Assembly: GCA_014804005.1 (NCBI GenBank)
Contig: JAAVAP010000013.1
Span: 262,302 to 326,301, forward strand
Direction: 5' to 3'
Length of the DNA: 64,000 nucleotides
From: Treponema sp.
GTDB lineage: Bacteria; Spirochaetota; Spirochaetia; Treponematales; Treponemataceae
Shown here: positions 7,835-16,545 of the stretch, piece by piece
Numbering within the stretch: the stretch's first letter is position 1
Layout of the letters: each line of letters starts with the position of its first letter
Notes under the pieces: model-generated
Told to the model about the DNA's origin: nothing
The model's database searches: none
What the model saw: the letters and a program-made list of their open reading frames with translations, nothing else
Translations under genes and position numbers: made by a program

Positions 7835-8179
7835 ATGCAGTATTTTGTCATCGGCGAACGAGAAATCGTCCTCGTGTTTGCGCTCGTTGGCGTGGAGGGG
7901 GCTGTCGCGGTGAACCGTGCCGAGGCCCTCGAAGCGTTCAGCCGCGCTACGGGAAAAAATTTTCTCGAAAAAGGCGTTTCCGCGCCTGCGAGCGCGGAGC
8001 GTCCGAAAGTCCTGATTTTGACGGAAGAAATTTCTATGCTACTTGAAGAAGAAGTCATGGAATGGCAGCGCGGCGCGAAATATCCGCTCATCGTCGAAAT
8101 CCCCGGAATCGGCGGACATTTGGCGGGACGAAAAACTCTCACGCAGTCGATTCGCGAGGCGGTGGGAATACACATTTAG
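7835..8179 (+). CDS. V/A-type ATP synthase subunit F, operon 1
   Basis: The 114-residue product matches central-stalk subunit F, a small Rossmann-like protein that binds subunit D and can regulate activity. The family pattern is visible as MQYFVIGERE at the start (strand 1), a central VLILTEE strand and a C-terminal YPLIVEIPGIGG segment. It starts 13 nt after the K stop codon. The second ATPase operon has no F gene. Confidence 0.88.
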   Translation: MQYFVIGEREIVLVFALVGVEGAVAVNRAEALEAFSRATGKNFLEKGVSAPASAERPKVLILTEEISMLLEEEVMEWQRGAKYPLIVEIPGIGGHLAGRKTLTQSIREAVGIHI

Positions 8180-8196
8180 GAAAATTTGGAATAATT

Positions 8197-8832
8197 ATGG
8201 AAGAACTGCGGTCTACTGAAATTCTCGAAAAGGAAATTCAAGCCGAATCCAAAAAGGAAGCGGAAAAAATTCTTTCGGCGGCGAAGCGCGAGGCGGAAAA
8301 AATTCTTTCGGAAACCGGGTCTCGGTTGGAAGGCGCGAAAGCTGAGCGCGAAAAATTTTACGAGGAAAAAGTCACAAAGTGCGAGAAAGTCCTGCAAGCC
8401 TCCGTTCCGCTTGAAAGCCAGAGATTTTTGGTTTCGTTCGTTTCGCAGGGCGTGGATTCCGCTCTGAACGAATATTTCAAAAAGCTTTCGCAGGAAGAAC
8501 GCCTTGAAATTTCGCTCAAGCCGATTTCGGCGAAAAAGGAATTTTTTTCAGGCAAAAAGTTCCGCGCGAAAGTCTATGGATTCGACTTGGATTTGGCGCG
8601 AACATCGCTCGAAAAAAATCTCAAGGACAATCTTTTGTCCGCCGAAAAAATCGACTTCGCGCTTTCGGGCGAAGAGGCGCAAAGCGGAATCGATTTCCAC
8701 GAAGGCGTGATTTTGGAATCCGAGGACAAAGGCGTGAAATGCCGCCTCACTTTGGAAGAAGCCGTGGGTGAACTCAAGGACAAACATTACGGCGAGCTGG
8801 CGGAAAAACTTTTTGGCGATGAGATGAATTGA
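8197..8832 (+). CDS. V/A-type ATP synthase subunit E-like stalk protein, operon 1
   Basis: A 211-residue product with a charged helical N-terminal half (repeated KEAEKIL units at about residues 20-45) and a more globular C-terminal domain. This is the architecture of peripheral-stalk subunit E, partner of the H/G subunit encoded at 3948. The C-terminal [20 protein letters not shown] resembles the family's GGVIVESEDGRI strand pair. ATG 8197 is preferred over an in-frame start far upstream inside the F gene. It ends 7 nt before the A gene. Confidence 0.8.
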   Translation: MEELRSTEILEKEIQAESKKEAEKILSAAKREAEKILSETGSRLEGAKAEREKFYEEKVTKCEKVLQASVPLESQRFLVSFVSQGVDSALNEYFKKLSQEERLEISLKPISAKKEFFSGKKFRAKVYGFDLDLARTSLEKNLKDNLLSAEKIDFALSGEEAQSGIDFHEGVILESEDKGVKCRLTLEEAVGELKDKHYGELAEKLFGDEMN

Positions 8833-8839
8833 GGAAAAT

Positions 8840-10645
8840 ATGATAACTGGAAAAATTACGCGCGTTTCAGGTCCGATTGTGTTTGCCGAAGGACTTGAAG
8901 GTTGCGGACTTTACGATGTCGTGAACGTTGGCGAAAAGCGCTTGATGGGCGAAATAATCCGCCAAAGCGAAGGACAGGCCACGATTCAAGTCTACGAGGA
9001 TGTCACCGGGCTTCGCATCGGCGAAAATGTCGAATGCGTGGAGATGCCGCTTTCGCTTCATCTTGGACCTGGACTTGTCGGCACGATTTATGACGGAATT
9101 CAGCGTCCGCTTAAAACGATGTGCGAAAATTCAGGCTCGTTCCTTACGGCCGGAGAACGCGCGGACGCGCTTGATTTGGAAAAGAAATGGGAATTCCACG
9201 CCGCGAAGGATTCAAATGGAAATGAAATCGCGGAAGGCGCGCCGATTTTTCCCGGAATGGTTTTGGGAACGGTTCAGGAAACTTCCTCGATCTTGCACAA
9301 GGTGATGGTTCCGCCTCAGACTCGCGGGCGCGTCCTCAAAGAATTCTTTGGAAACGGCTCTTTTACTGTGGAAGAAAAAATCGCCGTGACGGAACTCGGC
9401 GAGGAAATAAAGCTCGCGCAATATTGGCCTGTGCGCCGCGCGCGTCCGTATGCGCGAAAGCTCGGCGTGACCGAGCCTTTGATTACGGGACTTCGCGTGA
9501 TTGACGTTTTGTTTCCGCTTTCGAAAGGCGGCACGGCGGCGATTCCGGGCGGATTCGGTACTGGAAAAACGATGACTCAGCATTCGATTGCGAAATGGTG
9601 CGACGCGGATTTGATCATATACATCGGATGCGGCGAGCGCGGAAATGAGATGACGGACGTTCTCACGGAATTTCCGGAAATCATCGACCCGAGGACAGGA
9701 CGTTCGCTCATGGAACGCACGATTCTCATCGCGAACACTTCGAACATGCCCGTGGCGGCTCGCGAAGTTTCGCTTTATTCGGGAATCACGCTCGCAGAAT
9801 ATTACCGCGACATGGGAATGGCTGTCGCAATCATGGCGGATTCCACGAGCCGCTGGGCGGAAGCCCTGCGCGAACTTTCGGGCCGCCTTGAAGAAATGCC
9901 CACCGAAGAAGGATTTCCAGCGTATTTGCCGACGCGCCTTGCGGAATTCTACGAGCGGGCGGGTCGCGTAAATCCGCTTTGCGGCGGAGAAGGAAGCGTC
10001 AGCGTAATCGGCGCGGTTTCACCTCCGGGCGGCGACTTTTCCGAGCCTGTCACTCAGCACACGAAACGCTTCATTCGATGCTTTTGGGCGCTCGACCGCG
10101 ATTTGGCGAACGCGAGGCATTATCCCGCCATCGGCTGGATCGACTCGTATTCCGAATATGCCAACGAAGTCAAGGAATGGTGGCAGACGCACAATCCGAA
10201 AATGTTCTCGATAAGGCAGCGCGCGCTCGACCTTCTCAAAGCTGAGCAGCGGCTCGAACAAATCGTGCGCCTCATTGGACCGGACGCGCTTCCCGACGTG
10301 GAGCGTCTCGTGCTCACTGTTTCGGAAATGATAAAAAGCGGCTTTTTGCAGCAGGACGGCTTCGACAAAATCGATTCGTACTGCGCTCCCGAAAAGCAGA
10401 TTGAAATCCTTTCGTTGATAATGAAATTCTACGACAAGGCGGAACGCGTCGTCAAGGCTGGCGCGCCTCTTTCCAAAGTGGCGGCTCTTCCCGTGCGCGA
10501 GGAAATCATGCGAATAAAAGGCAGCGTGGAAAATTCCGCGCTCGAAAAAATCAAGGAAGTCGAAGGACATCTTGAAAGCCAGATGGGAGACATCGAGCGG
10601 CTCTACATTTCGTCGCTTGAAAGCGAGCGCAAGGTGGCAATATGA
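8840..10645 (+). CDS. V/A-type ATP synthase catalytic subunit A, operon 1
   Basis: Catalytic, nucleotide-binding subunit of the hexameric head. The 601-residue product carries the P-loop GGFGTGKT (residues 237-244), where most family members have GPFGxGKT. It also has the bulge domain insert (about 120-190) that separates A from B subunits, and the catalytic region [29 protein letters not shown] follows the DST motif. ATG 8840 has GAGGAAAA upstream. It overlaps the B gene by 4 nt (ATGA), indicating translational coupling. Confidence 0.97.
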   Translation: MITGKITRVSGPIVFAEGLEGCGLYDVVNVGEKRLMGEIIRQSEGQATIQVYEDVTGLRIGENVECVEMPLSLHLGPGLVGTIYDGIQRPLKTMCENSGSFLTAGERADALDLEKKWEFHAAKDSNGNEIAEGAPIFPGMVLGTVQETSSILHKVMVPPQTRGRVLKEFFGNGSFTVEEKIAVTELGEEIKLAQYWPVRRARPYARKLGVTEPLITGLRVIDVLFPLSKGGTAAIPGGFGTGKTMTQHSIAKWCDADLIIYIGCGERGNEMTDVLTEFPEIIDPRTGRSLMERTILIANTSNMPVAAREVSLYSGITLAEYYRDMGMAVAIMADSTSRWAEALRELSGRLEEMPTEEGFPAYLPTRLAEFYERAGRVNPLCGGEGSVSVIGAVSPPGGDFSEPVTQHTKRFIRCFWALDRDLANARHYPAIGWIDSYSEYANEVKEWWQTHNPKMFSIRQRALDLLKAEQRLEQIVRLIGPDALPDVERLVLTVSEMIKSGFLQQDGFDKIDSYCAPEKQIEILSLIMKFYDKAERVVKAGAPLSKVAALPVREEIMRIKGSVENSALEKIKEVEGHLESQMGDIERLYISSLESERKVAI

Positions 10646-12051
10646 AAGGCATAGAGTATCGTGGAATAAATTCTGTTGACGGACCGATTGTCGTGGTTAA
10701 GCGCAGTGAAAACGTGGCGTACAACGAGGTCGTCTGCGTCCGCGACAAATTCGGCGCGAAACGCACGGGCCGCATTATCGACATGAACGCGGATGCGGCG
10801 GTCGTGCAGATTTTCGGCGCGACAAGCGGAATAGACTTGGACGTTTCTTCGGTGGAATTTCTCGGCGAGCCTTTGGAACTTCGCGTGGGCGAAGGCTTGC
10901 TCGGAAGAATCTTCAACGGACTAGGCGAGCCAATCGACGGCTACGGACAAATCGTCTCATCGGAAAAACGCGACGTGAACGGCGCTCCAATAAATCCCTA
11001 TGCCCGCGTCTATCCGCGCGATTTCATCCAAACGGGAATTTCCGCAATCGACGGAATGAACACGCTCATCCGCGGACAGAAGCTTCCGATTTTTTCGGGA
11101 AACGGACTTCCTCACAACCAGCTCGCCGCGCAAATCATAAGGCAGGCGAAGCTCAAGAATTCCAGCGACCAATTCGTTATGGTTTTTGCAGGAATGGGCA
11201 TCAAGTACGACGTGGCGAGATTCTTTACCGACTCTTTCGAGGAAAGCGGCGTGCTTTCGAAAGTCGTGATGTTCCTTTCGCTCGCGGACGCGCCAAGCAT
11301 CGAGCGAACGATCACTCCGCGCTGCGCGCTCACGGCGGCAGAATATTTGGCGTATGAAAAGGGAATGCACGTCCTCGTCGTGATGACCGACATGACGAAC
11401 TATTGCGAGGCGTTGCGCGAAATTTCCACGACGCGCGGCGAAGTACCTGGACGAAAAGGCTATCCAGGCTACCTTTATTCGGACTTGGCGGAACTTTACG
11501 AGCGCGCCGGCCGCATAAAGGGCAGCGAAGGCTCGATCACGCAGATTCCGATTCTGACGATGCCGAACGACGACATTTCAAATCCGATTCCTGACTTGAC
11601 CGGCTACATCACAGAAGGGCAGATCGTTCTTGACCGCGAACTTTTCCAGCGCGGAATGTATCCGCCAGTGGCAGGGCTTCCGTCGCTTTCGCGCCTTATG
11701 AAAGACGGAATCGGAATTGCGAAGGACGGCCGCGTCATGACGCGCGAGGATCACGCGAACGTTTCATCGCAGCTTTTTGCGGCGTATTCGAAAGTGAAGT
11801 CCATACGCAATCTCGCGGCAATCATCGGCGAAGAGGAATTGGGCGAACTCGACAAGCGTTATTTGAATTTCGGGCTCAGATTCGAAAAGGAATTCCTCGG
11901 TCAGGACGAGCACGAGGATCGTTCGATTGAGCAAACCCTCGACATTGGCTGGAAAATGCTTTCGCTTTTGCCGCGCGAAGAGCTTTTGCGCATAAAGCCC
12001 GAATTCATCGAAAAATATCTGCCGAAAAACGAGGAGGCGAGCAACACATAG
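10642..12051 (+). CDS. V/A-type ATP synthase subunit B, operon 1
   Basis: Non-catalytic regulatory partner of subunit A in the head. The 469-residue protein has the family segments [18 protein letters not shown], where the P-loop is degenerate as expected for [17 protein letters not shown], and [20 protein letters not shown]. Its length is normal. Its start codon overlaps the end of A by 4 nt and its stop codon lies 1 nt before the D start. It differs clearly from the B subunit of the second operon (431 residues), so this is not a recent local duplication. Confidence 0.97.
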   Translation: MKGIEYRGINSVDGPIVVVKRSENVAYNEVVCVRDKFGAKRTGRIIDMNADAAVVQIFGATSGIDLDVSSVEFLGEPLELRVGEGLLGRIFNGLGEPIDGYGQIVSSEKRDVNGAPINPYARVYPRDFIQTGISAIDGMNTLIRGQKLPIFSGNGLPHNQLAAQIIRQAKLKNSSDQFVMVFAGMGIKYDVARFFTDSFEESGVLSKVVMFLSLADAPSIERTITPRCALTAAEYLAYEKGMHVLVVMTDMTNYCEALREISTTRGEVPGRKGYPGYLYSDLAELYERAGRIKGSEGSITQIPILTMPNDDISNPIPDLTGYITEGQIVLDRELFQRGMYPPVAGLPSLSRLMKDGIGIAKDGRVMTREDHANVSSQLFAAYSKVKSIRNLAAIIGEEELGELDKRYLNFGLRFEKEFLGQDEHEDRSIEQTLDIGWKMLSLLPREELLRIKPEFIEKYLPKNEEASNT

Positions 12052-12052
12052 A

Positions 12053-12688
12053 ATGAAGCTGAACATCGCACCAACAAAGTCGAATCTTCTCGCAATGAAA
12101 GAACAGCTTTCCAGCGCGGAAAACGGCTACGATTTGCTTGAACAAAAGCGCGAAATTCTCGTAATGGAATTGATGCACATGGCGGAGCGCGTCCGAATCC
12201 TCGAGACAAAAATCGACAAGGCCACGCAGACTTCTTATGCCGCGCTCAAGCGGGTTCTTATGAAAGTCGGCGGCGACCGCATCGAGCAGATTTCCCGCGC
12301 GGTAAGGTACGATTTCCACATCGAGGAAAAGCCCGTAACAATCGGCGGAATGAAATTTTCTTCAATCGTGATGAATCCGCCCCAAAAGCAGCTTTTCTAT
12401 TCCGCGCTCGGAACGTTTTCTTCTTGCGACGAGGTGATTTGCGACTTTTTCGACTTGCTCACTTTGCTCACGGAAATGGCTTCGATCAGGACGATTGTGT
12501 GGCGGCTCGCGGGCGAAGTGAAGAAAACTCAGCGCAGGGTGAACGCCCTCGACAAGATGGTGATTCCCCAGACGCGCGAGACAAAAAAATATATCGAAAG
12601 CCAGCTCGAGGAGCGCGAAAGGGACAACACGTTCGTGCTCAAGGCGTTGAAGAACAAAAAGAATTCACGGGGGGAAAACGAATGCTGA
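12053..12688 (+). CDS. V/A-type ATP synthase subunit D, operon 1
   Basis: Central rotor shaft. The 211-residue product has the usual two long helices at the ends, starting MKLNIAPTKSNLLAMKEQL and finishing with a positively charged helix. The family signature RRVNALDKMVIPQ lies near residue 160. The stop codon overlaps the start of the UspA-like gene by 7 nt, which ties that gene to the ATPase operon. Confidence 0.93.
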   Translation: MKLNIAPTKSNLLAMKEQLSSAENGYDLLEQKREILVMELMHMAERVRILETKIDKATQTSYAALKRVLMKVGGDRIEQISRAVRYDFHIEEKPVTIGGMKFSSIVMNPPQKQLFYSALGTFSSCDEVICDFFDLLTLLTEMASIRTIVWRLAGEVKKTQRRVNALDKMVIPQTRETKKYIESQLEERERDNTFVLKALKNKKNSRGENEC

Positions 12689-13191
12689 AACCTTTGGTTC
12701 ACAATGTTCTGGTGTCCATAAATGGCTCCGAATCTTCGTCGCGCGCGGCTATGTACGGAATTCTCATGGCAAAGCAGCAGCATCTCAACTTGAAATTCGT
12801 CTATGTCGTTGACACGGCCACCCTCAAGCGACTTACGATAAGCCATTTTTTGCTGGAAGAAGAGAACGTCAGTTTCGCGCAGAATCTCCGCGCCGACGGA
12901 CAGAAATATTTGGACTATGCGATGATGCTCGCAAAGAAAAAAGGCGTGAAGGCGCAGGCGGAACTTCTCGAAGGTTCTGTTTGGGGCGAAGTCATAAGCG
13001 CGGCCGACAAGTTCAAGGCGGAGCTGATTCTCATTGGCGGAAGCGGTACGAGGACTTCCGTACACGCGGCGGCATCAGGTTCCACGGGAGGGCATTTTTC
13101 CCTGGTGGACAAGGAGATCATAATGAACTCTCATTGCTCCGTGATGGTCGTCCGCGAGCCGAAAATCGAACAATTGTTCAGAATAGCGTAA
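12682..13191 (+). CDS. UspA-like universal stress protein domain
   Basis: The 169-residue single-domain product begins with the VLVSINGSESSSRAAMYGI strand and helix of the Usp fold. It has the central AELILIGGSGTR strand and ends with SVMVVRE. The nucleotide-binding pattern G-x2-G-x9-G-S/T is only partly recognisable (GGSG, then GSTGG later), so ATP binding is uncertain. ATG 12682 follows a GGGGGAAAA site and overlaps subunit D. Its location as a co-translated neighbour of an ATPase suggests energy-stress sensing; that is inference. Confidence 0.8.
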   Translation: MLKPLVHNVLVSINGSESSSRAAMYGILMAKQQHLNLKFVYVVDTATLKRLTISHFLLEEENVSFAQNLRADGQKYLDYAMMLAKKKGVKAQAELLEGSVWGEVISAADKFKAELILIGGSGTRTSVHAAASGSTGGHFSLVDKEIIMNSHCSVMVVREPKIEQLFRIA

Positions 13192-13201
13192 GCGCAAAAT
13201 T

Positions 13202-13960
13202 ATGGAAGACTGCTGGAAGGTTCTCGGAATAAGGCGCGACGCGACGCTCACAGAAATTCGCAGGGCGTACAGAAAGCGCGTCAAGAAGTTTCATCCCGAC
13301 GCTTCTGGAAATCCTGAAACTTCCGAGGAATTCCGCCGCGTCGTGCGAGCCTACGAAATCCTCACGGACGCGAAGACGAGGAAAATCTTCGACTCGTCGT
13401 TCCTCGAACATTTCCGCCGCCGTCCGCCCAAATCATGGGACTACCGCGAATGGCTTTTGGAGCGAGAAGATGACGAGAGCCGCGCGAAGCTTATTTTTTT
13501 CGACCTCACCCACGCGAGGGAAAGCGAGGCGGTGAGGGAATACAAGCGCATGCGCACGGAACGGACTTCGTTCAATCTTAGAAGATGGTTCACGAAAGAA
13601 GAATTCATGGACTATTCTTTTATCCTGTGTGAAGAAATGATTTTGCGCGAGGAATATTACGACGCCGCGATGCTTTTGTGCCAAATAATCGAGCTTGAGC
13701 GCAAGTACGAATATTTCAGGCTTTTTTTCCCCGAAGTTCTAGAACTTTTTCGGAACGTCATGCGAAGGCACATCGAAGGAAAAATCAGCGACGAGCTCGC
13801 GCTGGACTTTTTCGAAAGCGCGTTGGAACTGCGGCTTGGCAAGGCGGACGACGCGTTCATATTGCGCAAGATGGGAGAAATCTACGCAAGGATTGGCGAC
13901 TGGCGCACGAGCAAAATCTGCCATGAAGAGGCGGACAGGATTTTAGTTAATAGTGATTAG
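13202..13960 (+). CDS. DnaJ-domain protein (N-terminal J domain, unknown C-terminal domain)
   Basis: Residues 1-65 form a J domain: CWKVLGIRRDATLTEIRRAY, then KKFHPDASG with the HPD motif that stimulates Hsp70 ATPase, then YEILTDAKTRKIFD. The remaining 185 residues have no zinc-finger or DnaJ C-terminal domains. They are acidic and helical, with TPR-like spacing near the end (KMGEIYARIGDWRTSKICHE). It is therefore a specialised co-chaperone, not DnaJ itself. It begins 10 nt after the UspA-like gene and is probably the last gene of the ATPase operon. Confidence 0.85.
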   Translation: MEDCWKVLGIRRDATLTEIRRAYRKRVKKFHPDASGNPETSEEFRRVVRAYEILTDAKTRKIFDSSFLEHFRRRPPKSWDYREWLLEREDDESRAKLIFFDLTHARESEAVREYKRMRTERTSFNLRRWFTKEEFMDYSFILCEEMILREEYYDAAMLLCQIIELERKYEYFRLFFPEVLELFRNVMRRHIEGKISDELALDFFESALELRLGKADDAFILRKMGEIYARIGDWRTSKICHEEADRILVNSD

Positions 13961-13998
13961 TTAATAATTAATAGTTGATGGAAATTAGTTGATAGTTG
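13942..13998. repeat. AT-rich short-word repeat (TAGTTAATA / TAGTTGATAG)
   Basis: Overlapping copies of TAGTTAATA, TTAATAATTAATAG and TAGTTGATRG fill the gap after the DnaJ-domain gene. The words ATAGTTGATGG and TAGTTAATA also occur at about 207-235, and a related GTTAATGTCAATTAAC inverted repeat occurs near 25812. It looks like a dispersed low-complexity intergenic repeat; no function is visible. Confidence 0.45.
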
Positions 13999-14093
13999 GC
14001 GGAGGATAGTCGCGATTTATCGCTTTGCCATAAGATTGCGTTTCGCGGCGATGAAATTCCGATTTCCTGCTGTCGAAAAATTTGGAGACTTTT

Positions 14094-14867
14094 ATGATAA
14101 GAATCAAAAACGAAAAGCAAATCGAAGGCATCCGCCGCTCGTGCCACTTGCTCGCAGACATGTTCAACGAAGTGATTCCTCAAGTGAAGGCCGGAATGTC
14201 CACGAAGGACATCGACGACCTTTGCAAGAATTTCATCACTTCCCATGGCGGAAAGCCCGCATGGTATCGCGAGGACTTTCCAGGCGCGGCATGCGTTTCC
14301 GTGAACGAGGAAGTGATTCACGGAATTCCTTCAAAGAAAAAAATCATCCGCGACGGTGACCTCGTTTCCATCGACGTGGGAATCGACATTTGCGGCTACA
14401 TAAGCGACTCCACCCACACGGTCCTTGTGGGAAATGTCCGTCCCGAATGGAAAAAGCTCGACGACGTTACGCGCGAATGCCTTGAAGCGGGAATCCAAGC
14501 TTGCAAGGCCGGAAACCGCATCAGCGACATAACGAAAGCCGTCTATGAAATCGCGCACAAAAAGCACGGCTACGGCGTGGTCTACGAATATTGCGGGCAC
14601 GGTGTGGGGCTTGACGTGCACGAAGATCCAACCATTCCAAACAGTCCGAAGGGGCGCGATTCGAATCCGCGGATTCAGCCTGGAATGGTTCTCGCAATCG
14701 AGCCGATGATAAATCTCGGTGTCGATGAAGTGGAACTTTTGGACAACGGTTGGACGGTGGTCACCGAGGACGGACTTTGCAGCGCGCACGAAGAGCATAC
14801 CGTAGCAGTCTTTCCCGACCACACGGAAATTCTCACCGCGCTTGACTGGCGCGCCTCCTCACTGTAA
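14094..14867 (+). CDS. map: Methionine aminopeptidase type I
   Basis: Removes the initiator methionine from new proteins in the cytosol. The 257-residue product contains all five metal ligands of the family: aspartates in SIDVGIDICGY and ISDSTHTV, the histidine in YCGHGVGLDVHEDP, and glutamates in AIEPMINLG and SAHEEHTV. The length is that of a plain type I enzyme. ATG 14094 is chosen because TTGGAG lies 6 nt upstream; an in-frame TTG at 14082 overlaps that site. It is monocistronic by position, with a terminator hairpin at 14898. Confidence 0.97.
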   Translation: MIRIKNEKQIEGIRRSCHLLADMFNEVIPQVKAGMSTKDIDDLCKNFITSHGGKPAWYREDFPGAACVSVNEEVIHGIPSKKKIIRDGDLVSIDVGIDICGYISDSTHTVLVGNVRPEWKKLDDVTRECLEAGIQACKAGNRISDITKAVYEIAHKKHGYGVVYEYCGHGVGLDVHEDPTIPNSPKGRDSNPRIQPGMVLAIEPMINLGVDEVELLDNGWTVVTEDGLCSAHEEHTVAVFPDHTEILTALDWRASSL

Positions 14868-14897
14868 CCATTTTTGCCTGCCGCAGTTTTTTTATGT

Positions 14898-14931
14898 AAA
14901 AGGCGCAGAAAACTATGCGATGCGTCTTTTT
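14898..14931 (+). terminator. Terminator-like hairpin between map and htrA
   Basis: AAAAGGCGCA (14898-14907) pairs with TGCGTCTTTT (14921-14930) over 10 bp with one G-U, and a T run ends the stem. It lies inside a longer possible pairing of CCTGCC (14877-14882) with GGCAGG (14946-14951), the latter overlapping the htrA ribosome-binding site. Confidence 0.6.
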
Positions 14932-14959
14932 ATAGTTATATTTTAGGCAGGGGGCATTT

Positions 14960-16435
14960 ATGAAAACTACGACAAAAAATGTAATCACCACGGCATTAGC
15001 CGCAGTCCTTTCTTTCGGGCTGATTTCATTCTCATGCGCGGCAAAGCCTTCCGCGCAGCGCGGGGCGAACACGGCGTTCGCGGACACAGTTCCTTCTGCG
15101 AAAGTTCCCGAAGACTCGCTCAAAGTGCTCGAAGCGATGCAGAACGCTTTCCGCTCGATTTCATCGCAGGTTCTTCCTTCGGTTGTCGAAGTGGATGTCA
15201 CGGAAAAGAAAACTCGGCCCGCGAATCCTTTCGGTGATTTTCCGTTCCGATTTTTCGGAATTCCGCAGGGAAGCGAGGAACGCGAATACGAGCAGCAAGG
15301 ACTTGGTTCGGGCGTAATAATCCGCCGCGACGGAAAAAAATATTATGTCCTCACGAACAATCACGTGGCAGGAAAAGCGACCGAGATTTCCATAAAGCTG
15401 AATGACGGCCGCAATTTCGAAGGAAAGCTCGTAGGCGCGGACGAGCGCATGGACATCGCGCTCGTTTCGTTCGAAAGCGATGACGGCTCAATTCCAATCG
15501 CGACGCTCGGAGATTCGGACAGCGTTCAAACCGGCGACATTTGTTTCGCAATGGGCGCGCCGCTCGGCTACAGCCAGTCCGTCACGGAAGGAATCGTCAG
15601 CGCGACCGGACGTTCAGGCGGACAAATCGGCAGCATCAGCGATTTCATTCAGACGGACACCGCGATAAACCAAGGAAACTCAGGCGGTCCGCTTTTGAAC
15701 ATCTACGGCGAAGTCATCGGAATCAACACGTGGATTGCGTCGCAGTCAGGCGGAAGCCAGGGACTTGGATTTGCGATTCCAATCAACAATATCAAACACG
15801 CCATCGACGAGTTCATTTCGAACGGAAAAGTCACATACGGCTGGCTCGGCGTTTCACTTGTCGAAGTGGGCGATGAGGTAAAAGACTCGCTCGGAGTGAA
15901 AGGCAAAGACGGCGCGTTCGCCTCGCAGATTTTCGTTGATTCTCCGGCGTTCAAAGGCGGAATGCAGGCGGGCGACTACATCATCGAGCTGAACGGAAAG
16001 AAAGTTCGCAACACGGATCAGCTTGTCCGCGACGTGGGAAGCCTTCCCGCAAACAAGGACGCTTCGTTCAAAGTGATTCGCGGCGGAAAGGAAATCTCGC
16101 TCACTGTGAAAATCACGGAGCGCACGAAAGAAGTTTCTTCGGGCAACGCGAAGCTTTGGCCTGGTTTCATTCCGATTCCTCTCACGGACGACGTGCGGAA
16201 AAAATTGGAAATCGATTCCAAGGTGGAAGGCGTGGCGGTAACCGGCGTTCAGCCAAAATCTCCGGCTGCTTCGCTCAGACTTCAGGAGGGGGATGTCATC
16301 ACGGCGGTGAACGGAACGAAAGTCAAGAATTTGGCGGAGTTCTACGCCGCGCTTGACCTCAACAAAACAAAGTCAATCCAGTTCACGATTACGAGCGGCG
16401 CAGGCTCAATCACGACTGGAACGTACAACTTCTAG
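14960..16435 (+). CDS. HtrA/DegP-family periplasmic serine protease with two PDZ domains
   Basis: Envelope quality-control protease. The 491-residue product begins with a signal sequence ending in ISFSC at C26, a loose spirochaetal lipobox, so it may be a lipoprotein. The trypsin-like domain has the complete triad H135 (LTNNHVAG), D165 (RMDIAL) and S241 (GNSGGP). Two PDZ domains follow (about residues 285-380 and 395-490). Both the FGIPQGSEE loop before the catalytic domain and the overall length fit DegQ/DegP. The GGCAGGGGG site before ATG 14960 can pair with an upstream segment, a possible temperature- or structure-dependent control. Confidence 0.93.
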   Translation: MKTTTKNVITTALAAVLSFGLISFSCAAKPSAQRGANTAFADTVPSAKVPEDSLKVLEAMQNAFRSISSQVLPSVVEVDVTEKKTRPANPFGDFPFRFFGIPQGSEEREYEQQGLGSGVIIRRDGKKYYVLTNNHVAGKATEISIKLNDGRNFEGKLVGADERMDIALVSFESDDGSIPIATLGDSDSVQTGDICFAMGAPLGYSQSVTEGIVSATGRSGGQIGSISDFIQTDTAINQGNSGGPLLNIYGEVIGINTWIASQSGGSQGLGFAIPINNIKHAIDEFISNGKVTYGWLGVSLVEVGDEVKDSLGVKGKDGAFASQIFVDSPAFKGGMQAGDYIIELNGKKVRNTDQLVRDVGSLPANKDASFKVIRGGKEISLTVKITERTKEVSSGNAKLWPGFIPIPLTDDVRKKLEIDSKVEGVAVTGVQPKSPAASLRLQEGDVITAVNGTKVKNLAEFYAALDLNKTKSIQFTITSGAGSITTGTYNF

Positions 16436-16458
16436 TTTTGCGAAAAGCGGCGAAATGC

Positions 16459-16494
16459 ACGGCGGGCATATTTTGAAATGTCCGCCGTTAATTT
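16459..16494 (+). terminator. Terminator-like hairpin after htrA
   Basis: ACGGCGGGCAT (16459-16469) pairs with ATGTCCGCCGT (16478-16488) over 11 positions with one G-U pair, followed by a short TAATTTT tract. Confidence 0.6.
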
Positions 16495-16509
16495 TAAATG
16501 AAAATCGCA

Positions 16510-16538
16510 TTGAAATCAATCCCGAAAAATGCTACAAT
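16510..16538 (+). promoter_or_regulatory. Promoter placing transcription start at the DUF4954 start codon
   Basis: TTGAAA (16510-16515), 17 nt, then TACAAT (16533-16538) preceded by TGC. Only 7 nt (TTAGTTT) separate the -10 box from ATG 16546 and there is no Shine-Dalgarno, so the mRNA is probably leaderless. Confidence 0.7.
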
Positions 16539-16545
16539 TTAGTTT

